From CALLVY01 sp937899855 (GTDB lineage Bacteria > Bacteroidota > Bacteroidia > Chitinophagales > Saprospiraceae): 19,285 nt of DNA. The position numbers were made by a program, and so were the translations under genes. Below, in pieces: positions 6,142 through 14,358 of the stretch (position 1 is its first letter; each line of letters begins with the position of its first letter). The notes under the pieces were generated by a model. That model saw nothing but the letters and a program-made list of their open reading frames with translations. It did no database searches and had not been told where the DNA came from. The DNA lies in the NCBI GenBank assembly GCA_039820405.1, contig JBCBQC010000115.1, forward strand, positions 1 through 19,285. Direction: 5' to 3'.

Positions 6142-9100
6142 ATGAAATCGATCCCTGGACTTCTCCTGACCTTTGGCTGGCTCCTGATGAGCGGCAGCGT
6201 TTGGTCACAATCCCAATTCGGTCTGGCCGCCTTTAACGAGCCCTGTGGCTTTGGCCACAAGCAGGAGCGGCTGCTGGAGCAGCGCCCCGAGCTGCGGGAG
6301 CGGCTGCGGAAATACCGCGAAGAAATTTTGCCCCGCGTAGCGCGGGATGCGCGGGCGGCTGGCCGGCGTTCCAATTCGGTAATTCGGGTGCCGGTGGTGG
6401 TCCACGTTATCCACAATGCCGGTGAGGCGGAGGGCGAAGGGCAAAACTTGTCCGCGGCGCGCATCCAAGCACAGATCGACGTGCTCAACGAAGATTTTAC
6501 GGCCACCAACCCCGAGTTTGGCGATACGCCGACCCGTTGGGAAGCGGTGGTGGGCAATCCCCAAATCGAATTCTGCCTAGCCGCCATCGACCCCGATGGC
6601 AACCCCACCACGGGCATCACCCGCCACGTCGATGAGGTGACGGTAGACATGGATGGCGACGACAATATCGAAACGGAACTCAAACCGGCGTACAATTGGG
6701 ATCCCAACCGCTACTACAACATCTACACCCTGCCCATTCCCGGCACGACGGCGGGTGGGGGCACGACGGGCTACGCCTTTTTGCCCTTTCCCGGCTCGGT
6801 GGGCAATGGCAATATCGACGGCTCCGTGGTCGACTACCGCTGGTTTGGTGGGCCGGGTTTTGGCCAATCGGGCTACCGAACGCTAACCCACGAAACCGGT
6901 CACTACCTGGGCCTGTACCACCCCTTTGGCGACAACTCCTGTAACCCGGCGGAGCAGGACTGTGGCAGCGACGATGGCCTCGACGATACCCCCAACGTCG
7001 ACCGCCCCACCTCCTGCTTTGGCTTTATCAACTGCAACAGCAGCTTCCCCGCGGGCCCCTCTTCTTGTAGCAACGAACACCTGTACATCAACTACATGGA
7101 CTACGCCCCGGACGCTTGCCAGACCTCGTTTACCAACGATCAGATCAACATCATGCGGGCCGTTTTGACGGGGAGCATGAACCCGTACAACTGGGCCAGC
7201 CGGGCGCCGTTGGCGGATGGCGTCCTGACCGCCTGTACCTTTAATACCAACGATGCTGCCGTCGCCGAAATCATCAATCCCGGTATCCGCGAATGCGACA
7301 CCATGGTCATTACGCCCCAGGTGCGCATCACCAACTTTGGCATTGACCCCCTTTCCACCCTGACCATCAGCTACCAAATCGACAACGGTGCACCGGTCAC
7401 CTTTATCTGGATCGACAACTTGGCTTCGGGCGCTTCCGCCACGGTCGATTTACCCGTTTACCAGCCTCCCGCCGGTGCCTACGAATTTACCTGCTACACC
7501 AGCCTACCCAACGGGATGCCCGACGAAAATACGGACAACGATACCCTGTCGGTCAACAGTACCGCCATCCTGACGCTCGACCTACCGCTATTCGAAAACT
7601 TTGATGACCCAGCTTTTGACCCCACCCTCAACGGCATCTTTGCCTTCAACCCCGATGCGGATACCTTCGCCTGGCGGCGCAACGCCAATGTGTCGGCCTT
7701 CGGCAGCGTCGGCGGTTGCGCCGAATTTGATAATTACTCCGTGATTCCGGGGCAGAACCCGAGTGGCAAACTCGACGTCCTCTTTACCCAGATCTACGAT
7801 TTCTCGGCGGTCGAAGACGCTGAACTTACCTTTGACTTGGCCTACGCCCCCTTCGACGCCACCTTTTTTGATTCCCTGCTGGTCCTGGCCTCTACGGATT
7901 GTGGAACCAACTTTGAACACGAGCTCTACCGCGACGGCAACTTGGGCATGGCCACCGCTCCGGCAACGACCGTTCTCTTTGTCCCCGGCAGCGATCAGTG
8001 GCGTACCGAAACCATCGACCTCAGTGCTTTCAACAATACCGACAACATCACCTTTGCCTTTATCAACTTCTCCGGCTACGGGCAAAAACTTTACCTCGAC
8101 AACATCAACATCACCCCGGCCTGCTTCCTCACGGCCCAGGGCGACCTCACCGATGCGTCTTGCAACGGGGAATGCGACGGGGAGGTAACCATCGCCCCCG
8201 ACAACGGAACCGAACCCTACGACTATCTCTGGGATGCCAATAGTGGCAACCAAACCACCGCCACGGCGACGGGCCTCTGCGCGGGGACCTACGACGTTAC
8301 CGTCACCGACGCCGATGGTTGCTCCGGGGTCTTCCGGGCCACCATCGCCGAACCCGACGCCCTTACGGTAATGATCAACAGTACCGACCCCACCAATGGC
8401 AACAACAACGATGGAACGCTCATCTCCATCGTGGCGGGGGGAATTCCCGGCTGTTACACCTACGCCTGGAGCAATAGCGAAACGACAGACAACATCTCCG
8501 ATCTGCCCCCCGGGACCTACACGGTGACGGTAACGGATTGCAACGGTTGTACCGCTACCGAAACGGTCTCTATCTCATCCTTTGACTGTACGGGGCTCAA
8601 CGTGAGCAGCAGCACGACGGATGTAGATTGCAATGGCGACAGCAGTGGCGCCATCGATTTGACGGCCACAGGAGCTACACCCCTCAGCTACGCCTGGACG
8701 GGTGGTCTGAGTGGCGCCAATCCGAGCAATCTGGCGGCGGGGGTCTACTCCTATACCGTCACCGATGCCAATGCCTGTACCTTTACCGAAACCCTCACCA
8801 TCAACGAACCCGATCAATTGACGGCCAGCGTGAGTACGACCAACGTTTCCGCAGTGGGCGCCGACGATGGGACGGCCAGTGCTACGCCCGGTGGAGGAAC
8901 CGCTCCCTACACCTACGACTGGGGCATCTGGGGGACCGGCCCCCTCATCGAAGACCTTGCACCGGGCGTTTACTCGGTGACGATTACCGATGCCAACGGG
9001 TGTACTGCCGTCGACGAAGGCGAGGTACAAGGGGTGGATTGCGGTGGTTTTACCATCGCCAGCGAAGTGTCGGAAGACGCTTCCTGTGCGGGCAATCAGG

Positions 9101-12100
9101 ACGGCAGTGCCGGTATCCTAGTGACGGGCGGTACCGAACCGATTACCTACCAATGGGACGATACGAACCTACAAACCGACCCGACGGCGATCAACCTGGG
9201 AGCGGGCAGTTATACCGTAATCGTGACGGATGCCAACAGCTGCACCCTCAGCGCGACCATTACGGTGGGTGCGCCCGATGCCTTGACTTTGGAATTTGCA
9301 CAGGTCGATACGGTCTCCTGCTTTGGTGGGAGCGACGGTGGTATTTTGGTACAGGTGAGTGGGGGAACGCCCGATTACACTTACGCGTGGGATGCGGCCC
9401 TGGGCAATACCAACAACCCCGGTAATCTGTCGGCTGGTACCTACTGCTGTACCGTCACCGATGCCAACGGTTGCAGTATCGATGCCTGCGTCTCCCTACC
9501 CGAACCCGATGAATTGCGTTTGTCTTATAATGGCGATACGTCGCTCAATTGCTTTGGCGATTTGAGTGGCAGCATCAGCTTCTTTGCCTTGGGGGGAAAT
9601 GCCAATACGGGTTACGTTTACGAGTGGTCCCCGGACGTGTGGTCCGGTGGGATGACGACCGTACTGGAAGACCTGGTGGCGGGAACCTACCGTGGAACCG
9701 TCACCGATGGCAAAGGCTGTACGGCGACTACCAGTTTTGAAATTACCCAACCGGCGGAACTGATCGTCAACGCAACGGCTACGCCCGAGACCCTGGCGGG
9801 CGCCAACGACGGTACGGTTTCGGCGACGGCCAGTGGGGGCACACCGGCTTACACCTACGATTGGGGCGCTGCCGGGGCGGCGGCCAACCTGTCGAATCTG
9901 ATGCCGGGTCCCTATACGGTGACCGTGACGGATGCCAACGGCTGTGAGGCGACTAGGACGGTGATCGTCCAACCCGCCCAGCTGGACTGCTCCGCCCTGG
10001 AGGTCCAACTGACCGCCTTCACCACGACCTGTTCCGATACCAACGATGGCGAGGTCTGGGCTACGCCGAGTGGCGGACTGGAGCCTTACGAATACCAGTG
10101 GAGCAATGCGGCGAACACCGCCATGGCCATGGGCTTTGGTGGGGGCATCGCCACCGTGACGGTCACGGATGCCAACAACTGCGTGGTGATCAACGAAATT
10201 GAGGTGCCCAGCCCCGACCCACTGGACCTGTCCTTTTCCTTTACACCCGAGTCGATGGCCGGAGCGGGAGATGGCGCGATTACCGCCACGGCTAGCGGGG
10301 GCACCCCCGGTTACAGCTACGACTGGTTCAACGCCACTACCGGCCCCCTCAGCGGCGCTACCATCAGCAGTCTGAATGCGGGTGCGTACTCCATCACCGT
10401 CACGGACGCCAATGGCTGTAGCTACAGCCCCGTGACCCCCGTTGAGCTCGAATTGGGCATGGTGGATTGCGCCGACCTGACGGTGGAGGTACAAACGGAA
10501 GGAGTTACCTGTTTTGGTTTGGAAGACGGCAGTGCTACGGCAACGGCCAGCGGTGGGGAAGAACCCTACACCTACGATTGGGGCCCCTTCGGAACGGGGA
10601 CCCTGGTCACCGACCTTCCCGGCGGCACCATTAACCTCACCATCACCGATGCCAACAATTGTACCCTGGTAGAGACGGTCGAAATTTTTGAACCCAACCC
10701 CTTGACCATCAATATTCTGGCCACCAACGAGAGCAGTGCCGGTGCCAATGACGGCAGCATCGCCGTCGCGGCCCTGGGCGGGACACCGGACTACACCTAC
10801 GACTGGGAAGACCTCCCGGGAATGGATGATCCCTCGGACCGCAACAACCTGGCCCCCGGCACCTATAACCTCACCGTCACCGATGCCAATGGCTGTAGCG
10901 CTACGACCAGCGCTACGGTCGGGACGGACAATAACGATTGCGCGACCCTCAGCGGAACGATCCAAACTACCCCCGTCTCTTGCTTCGGCGACGAGGATGG
11001 GACCGCCACGGTCTTTGCCACGGGGGGTACCGAGCCCTACTCCTACCTCTGGATCAACAGCGATACCACCGCCACGGCTGACAGTCTGGAGGCCGGTACG
11101 GTACTGGTGACCATTGTGGACGCGGCGGGTTGTGTCTTCGTCGCCGAAGGACAGGTGAATCAACCCCTGGAAATCAACATCATGACCGGGTTTACCAACG
11201 AAACCACCGCCGGCGCCAACGACGGAACCGCCACCGCCATGGCGGGGGGAGGCACCCCTCCCTACACCTACGATTGGCAGGATCTGCCCGGCAGTAACGA
11301 TCCCGCCAACCGCAGTGGCTTGGCCCCCGGTCAGTACACGGTCGTGGTCACCGATGCCAACGGCTGTACGGGCGAGGCCACGGTCACCATCGGCACGGGA
11401 CAAATAGATTGTAGTAGCCTCACCAGCATCATGTCGACCGTAGGCCTGACCTGTAACGATTCCGGCGACGGGATCGCGGCGATCGTGGTAACGGGGGGAA
11501 CGCCCCCTTACGAGTACCTGTGGAGCAATGGTGACATGGGGGTCACCGCCAATAACCTGCCCGGAGGACTGGTGGAGGTGACCGTTACGGATGCCCAGGG
11601 CTGCGTCCTGGTCAATGAAGTGGAGGTGCCCGCCCCGGATCCGATTGAAATCAATATCGTCGTGACCAACGAAACGGTAGCTGGCTTTAACGATGGAACG
11701 GCCACCGCTACGGCCAGCGGTGGCACCCCACCGTACAGCTACGATTGGGGGCCCCAGGGAATGGGGGCCATGGTGACGGATCTGCCGCCGGGAACTTACG
11801 TGGTGGAAGTGGTCGATGCCAGCGGTTGTCGCGGGCTCACCACAGCGACGATCGAACCCGGCCTGATCTGCACCATTGCGGCTACTTTTGACCTGGTGAC
11901 GGTATCTTGTACCGGGGAGCAGGACGGTACGGCGACGGCCACCGCAGTGGGGGGCGAAGCTCCCTACATTTACAATTGGGGGAATGGCGACACGGGACCC
12001 ACCGCCACCAACCTTCCACCGGGCCCCGTAATGGTGACGATTAGCGACAACGCCAGCTGTGTATTTATCACCGAGGTGCTCATTGAGGAGCCCCTGCCCC

Positions 12101-13491
12101 TGGAATTGATGCTGAGTTCGACCGACGAAACCGTACTTGGCAACAATGATGGAACCGCTACGGCCACCGCCAGTGGCGGTACCCCACCGTATAGTTACGA
12201 CTGGGGGGCGGCCGGAATGGGCGCTACGGTCAGTGATCTGGCGCCGGGTACTTACTCGGTGACGGTGACGGATGATCGGGGCTGCCAACTGACGGCCCAG
12301 GTGACGATCGAGCCGGGGGATCCCGATTGTAGCGCGCTCGTATTGAGTTTTGAAGATACCCAGGTCCTTTGTGCTGGAGAAGATAACGGTACGGCGACGG
12401 CCGTCATCGAGGGGGGAACCGCCCCTTATACCTACGATTGGAGCAATGGTGGAATGACCAGCACCATTACCGATGGCGCGGGTACTTACACCGTTATCAT
12501 CAACGATGCGGTAGGTTGTGAATCGCAGGGTACGGTTACTATTCTGGAACCTCCGGTGTTGCTGCTCAACGTGGTGGGACTGGATGGCGAATGTGGTAGT
12601 TTGGGAACCGTAGTGGCCAGCGTCAACGGTGGGGTAGAGCCCTATGCCTACGCTTGGAGCACCGGTGCCGATACCGAGGCGATCAGTGGTCTGACGCCGG
12701 GCACCTATTCGGTGACGGTAACCGATGCCAATGGCTGTGTGCAAAGTGGGGCAGCGGCGGTAACCGTGGAGGACTCGGGGATCGACATGGAGGTGGCGGT
12801 CAGCGATGTCACTTGCTTTGGCCAGACCGATGGTTCGATTCAGCTGGGCATCACCCGGGGGGTACCGCCTTTTGAGGTAGAATGGAGCAATGGTGCCACG
12901 GGGACCAGCCTCAGCAATCTGGCGCCCGGCACCTATACGGTGCAGGTGACCGATGCCATCGGTTGTGTTTACCTGCGGAGTATCGTGGTGGAAAGCCCGG
13001 TGGAATTGTCGGTGACGGTCAGTACGATGGGCAGTGATCCCAACGGCAGCGACGGTACCGCTACGGCCCTGGTACAGGGAGGACTGCCCCCCTACAGCTA
13101 CTTGTGGAGTACGGGAGCCACGGGAGCCACCATCGGTGGCTTGGGGACGGGCTCCTATTCGGTGCTGGTGACCGACCGCAACGGTTGCTCGGCGGAAACG
13201 ACTTTTGACATCTTTACGACCAGTACGACGCAGCCCCTGGAGCTGGCGGAATGGTCCCTAGCCCCCAACCCGAGTTCGGGCCGCTTCCAACTGCACGTGG
13301 TCCTGTCCGAAGCGGAGCGAATGGACTTGACGGTATACGATTTGCTGGGCCGGGTTGTTTGGGCTGAAACGCACCAGGGCCAACAGCTCGATCGGACGAT
13401 TGACCTGTTCGGACGGCCCGCGGGGACCTATTATCTCCGCCTAAGTACCGAGCGGGGACAATTCGTACGCGCCCTCGTTTTGACGCGGTAG
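6142..13491 (+). CDS. Giant secreted M43-type metalloprotease with 22 SprB-like repeats and T9SS sorting domain
   Basis: A 2449-residue exported protein. The signal peptide is at about 1-23. A pappalysin-like (M43) zinc metalloprotease domain spans about 77-350, with the HExxHxxGxxH site as H250, E251, H254 and H260 and a Met-turn at M319 in INYMDY. A CARDB/Ig-like linker lies at about 380-475 and a jelly-roll (cleaved-adhesin/MAM-like) domain at about 480-660. Twenty-two SprB-like repeats fill 661-2363. The T9SS type A sorting domain is at about 2370-2449 (APNPSSGRF, then YDLLGR and AGTYYLRL). In this family the protein crosses the outer membrane by T9SS and the C-terminal domain is removed or anchored on the surface. 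Likely roles are adhesion, gliding or extracellular proteolysis; substrate unknown. The ATG at 6142 starts a clean signal peptide; an in-frame GTG at 6064 would add 26 non-signal residues. Only seven lysines occur in the whole protein. Confidence 0.93.
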   Translation: MKSIPGLLLTFGWLLMSGSVWSQSQFGLAAFNEPCGFGHKQERLLEQRPELRERLRKYREEILPRVARDARAAGRRSNSVIRVPVVVHVIHNAGEAEGEGQNLSAARIQAQIDVLNEDFTATNPEFGDTPTRWEAVVGNPQIEFCLAAIDPDGNPTTGITRHVDEVTVDMDGDDNIETELKPAYNWDPNRYYNIYTLPIPGTTAGGGTTGYAFLPFPGSVGNGNIDGSVVDYRWFGGPGFGQSGYRTLTHETGHYLGLYHPFGDNSCNPAEQDCGSDDGLDDTPNVDRPTSCFGFINCNSSFPAGPSSCSNEHLYINYMDYAPDACQTSFTNDQINIMRAVLTGSMNPYNWASRAPLADGVLTACTFNTNDAAVAEIINPGIRECDTMVITPQVRITNFGIDPLSTLTISYQIDNGAPVTFIWIDNLASGASATVDLPVYQPPAGAYEFTCYTSLPNGMPDENTDNDTLSVNSTAILTLDLPLFENFDDPAFDPTLNGIFAFNPDADTFAWRRNANVSAFGSVGGCAEFDNYSVIPGQNPSGKLDVLFTQIYDFSAVEDAELTFDLAYAPFDATFFDSLLVLASTDCGTNFEHELYRDGNLGMATAPATTVLFVPGSDQWRTETIDLSAFNNTDNITFAFINFSGYGQKLYLDNINITPACFLTAQGDLTDASCNGECDGEVTIAPDNGTEPYDYLWDANSGNQTTATATGLCAGTYDVTVTDADGCSGVFRATIAEPDALTVMINSTDPTNGNNNDGTLISIVAGGIPGCYTYAWSNSETTDNISDLPPGTYTVTVTDCNGCTATETVSISSFDCTGLNVSSSTTDVDCNGDSSGAIDLTATGATPLSYAWTGGLSGANPSNLAAGVYSYTVTDANACTFTETLTINEPDQLTASVSTTNVSAVGADDGTASATPGGGTAPYTYDWGIWGTGPLIEDLAPGVYSVTITDANGCTAVDEGEVQGVDCGGFTIASEVSEDASCAGNQDGSAGILVTGGTEPITYQWDDTNLQTDPTAINLGAGSYTVIVTDANSCTLSATITVGAPDALTLEFAQVDTVSCFGGSDGGILVQVSGGTPDYTYAWDAALGNTNNPGNLSAGTYCCTVTDANGCSIDACVSLPEPDELRLSYNGDTSLNCFGDLSGSISFFALGGNANTGYVYEWSPDVWSGGMTTVLEDLVAGTYRGTVTDGKGCTATTSFEITQPAELIVNATATPETLAGANDGTVSATASGGTPAYTYDWGAAGAAANLSNLMPGPYTVTVTDANGCEATRTVIVQPAQLDCSALEVQLTAFTTTCSDTNDGEVWATPSGGLEPYEYQWSNAANTAMAMGFGGGIATVTVTDANNCVVINEIEVPSPDPLDLSFSFTPESMAGAGDGAITATASGGTPGYSYDWFNATTGPLSGATISSLNAGAYSITVTDANGCSYSPVTPVELELGMVDCADLTVEVQTEGVTCFGLEDGSATATASGGEEPYTYDWGPFGTGTLVTDLPGGTINLTITDANNCTLVETVEIFEPNPLTINILATNESSAGANDGSIAVAALGGTPDYTYDWEDLPGMDDPSDRNNLAPGTYNLTVTDANGCSATTSATVGTDNNDCATLSGTIQTTPVSCFGDEDGTATVFATGGTEPYSYLWINSDTTATADSLEAGTVLVTIVDAAGCVFVAEGQVNQPLEINIMTGFTNETTAGANDGTATAMAGGGTPPYTYDWQDLPGSNDPANRSGLAPGQYTVVVTDANGCTGEATVTIGTGQIDCSSLTSIMSTVGLTCNDSGDGIAAIVVTGGTPPYEYLWSNGDMGVTANNLPGGLVEVTVTDAQGCVLVNEVEVPAPDPIEINIVVTNETVAGFNDGTATATASGGTPPYSYDWGPQGMGAMVTDLPPGTYVVEVVDASGCRGLTTATIEPGLICTIAATFDLVTVSCTGEQDGTATATAVGGEAPYIYNWGNGDTGPTATNLPPGPVMVTISDNASCVFITEVLIEEPLPLELMLSSTDETVLGNNDGTATATASGGTPPYSYDWGAAGMGATVSDLAPGTYSVTVTDDRGCQLTAQVTIEPGDPDCSALVLSFEDTQVLCAGEDNGTATAVIEGGTAPYTYDWSNGGMTSTITDGAGTYTVIINDAVGCESQGTVTILEPPVLLLNVVGLDGECGSLGTVVASVNGGVEPYAYAWSTGADTEAISGLTPGTYSVTVTDANGCVQSGAAAVTVEDSGIDMEVAVSDVTCFGQTDGSIQLGITRGVPPFEVEWSNGATGTSLSNLAPGTYTVQVTDAIGCVYLRSIVVESPVELSVTVSTMGSDPNGSDGTATALVQGGLPPYSYLWSTGATGATIGGLGTGSYSVLVTDRNGCSAETTFDIFTTSTTQPLELAEWSLAPNPSSGRFQLHVVLSEAERMDLTVYDLLGRVVWAETHQGQQLDRTIDLFGRPAGTYYLRLSTERGQFVRALVLTR
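8122..13230 (+). repeat. Array of 22 SprB-like repeats of two alternating types
   Basis: Each unit has the form ...DG...GGTPPYTYDWG...L.PGTYTVTVTDANGC.... Units begin at bases 8122, 8371, 8605, 8827, 9058, 9292, 9523, 9769, 10006, 10231, 10486, 10711, 10957, 11182, 11428, 11653, 11884, 12109, 12346, 12568, 12790 and 13015. Type A has a Cys just before the DG (such as VSCFGDEDG), usually ends in a PxPLxI-like strand, and is mostly 74-75 residues. Type B replaces that Cys with AGxNDG, often has DWG, ends with DCxxL, and is 77-85 residues. The order reads ABABAAABABABABABABAAAB. The repeats resemble those of Flavobacterium johnsoniae SprB. Divergence at synonymous positions is high, so this is a protein-level array and not a recent DNA tandem repeat. 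Confidence 0.9.
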
Positions 13492-13509
13492 AAAAAATTA
13501 GGACCTTTG
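13479..13509 (+). promoter_or_regulatory. Promoter for the CvfB-like gene inside the end of the giant gene
   Basis: TTTG at 13479-13482 (inside the last codons of the giant gene) is followed after 19 bases by GACCTTTG at 13502-13509, one mismatch from TAnnTTTG. Transcription would start at about 13513-13514, at the ATG itself, giving a leaderless or nearly leaderless mRNA. The same CTTTGCGGC string also occurs at 5941 in the giant gene's promoter. Confidence 0.45.
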
Positions 13510-13513
13510 CGGC

Positions 13514-14347
13514 ATGATTGCACTTGGAAAATATGCCGAACTGGAGGTCCTCCGCATTACGGAACCGGGCGTTTATTTGGACGGTGGTCCCCTCGGCGAC
13601 CTCCTGCTTCCCCAGCGGGAGGTCCCCGAAGACCTCGAAATTGGACAGGACCTACGGGTCTTTTTGTACTGCGATTCCGATGATCGCCCCATTGCCACCA
13701 CGATTCAACCCCTCGCCGAAGCGGGCCACTTTGCCCTACTCCAAGTCAAGGACGTCAACCACTACGGCGCCTTTCTCGATTGGGGATTGGCCAAGGACCT
13801 GTTCGTGCCCTTCCGCGAACAACACCGTGCCATGCAGGTGGGAGAATCCGTCCTCGTCTACGTCTACGTCGATGAAGACACCGACCGCCTGGTCGCCAGC
13901 AGCCGCCTCAATCGGTTTGTGGAAAAAGAAAACCAGGACCTCGAACGGGGTCAAGCCGTCGAAATCCTGGTGGCGGAAGTATTGGAGCGGGCTTTTCGCG
14001 TCATCGTCAATGACCGTTACTGGGGGCGTTTGTACCGCAATGAGGTTTTCCAAGCCCTGGCCATCGGAGACCGCTTACCTGCCTACGTAAAAAAAATCCG
14101 GGAAGATCGCTTACTCGACATTAGCTTACAAGAACAGGGCTTTAACCAAATACCAAAGTCGGCTGAGTTAATCTTGGCGCAACTTCGCGCCCAGTCTGGT
14201 TTCTTGCCACTGACGGATAAGAGCTCCCCGGAAGAAATCTACGATGCTTTGCAAATGAGTAAAAAAGTGTTCAAAAAATCGCTTGGCCTATTGTACAAAA
14301 GACGCATCGTACGTCTGGAAAAAGATGGGGTGCGGCTACTGAGCTAA
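13514..14347 (+). CDS. CvfB-like S1 and winged-helix RNA-binding protein
   Basis: A 277-residue protein of the CvfB/YitL family. Tandem S1-like OB domains lie at about 1-65, 70-134 (GHFALLQVKDVNHYGAFLDW is the typical S1 start) and 145-205. A C-terminal winged helix is at about 215-277 (SPEEIYDALQMSKKVFKKSL, then RIVRLEKDGVRLL). Members bind RNA in the cytoplasm and are linked to post-transcriptional control; the exact role in Bacteroidota is not known. The domain order and length match full-length family members. The start lies 22 bases after the giant gene, with no terminator between them, so both read-through and the local promoter may supply transcript. The last 250 bases look richer in A and T than the start of the gene. 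The stop codon lies within a hairpin shared with the convergent neighbour. Confidence 0.88.
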   Translation: MIALGKYAELEVLRITEPGVYLDGGPLGDLLLPQREVPEDLEIGQDLRVFLYCDSDDRPIATTIQPLAEAGHFALLQVKDVNHYGAFLDWGLAKDLFVPFREQHRAMQVGESVLVYVYVDEDTDRLVASSRLNRFVEKENQDLERGQAVEILVAEVLERAFRVIVNDRYWGRLYRNEVFQALAIGDRLPAYVKKIREDRLLDISLQEQGFNQIPKSAELILAQLRAQSGFLPLTDKSSPEEIYDALQMSKKVFKKSLGLLYKRRIVRLEKDGVRLLS

Positions 14348-14358
14348 GACCACACCCC
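14319..14358 (-). terminator. Intrinsic terminator for the beta-propeller gene, overlapping the CvfB stop
   Basis: GGGGTGCGG at 14327-14335 pairs with CCACACCCC at 14350-14358 (8 of 9 positions) around a 14-base loop. Read on the minus strand, the stem is followed after three bases by five T (14319-14323). The stem starts in the stop codon of the minus-strand gene and the loop holds the stop codon of the plus-strand gene. On the plus strand no T-run follows. Confidence 0.45.

Noticed and set aside
9496..12744. A minus-strand open frame of 1082 codons opposite the SprB-like array
   Set aside because: It is a shadow. The repeat codons on the plus strand are stop-poor in this antisense frame, and the translated product shows only the reversed repeat pattern with no domain or start signal. 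The plus frame has signal peptide, catalytic motif and sorting domain.
8122..13230. CRISPR or DNA satellite as an explanation of the regular repeats
   Set aside because: The period is 222-255 bases, in frame, and the units differ at most third codon positions. There are no short identical repeats with unique spacers.
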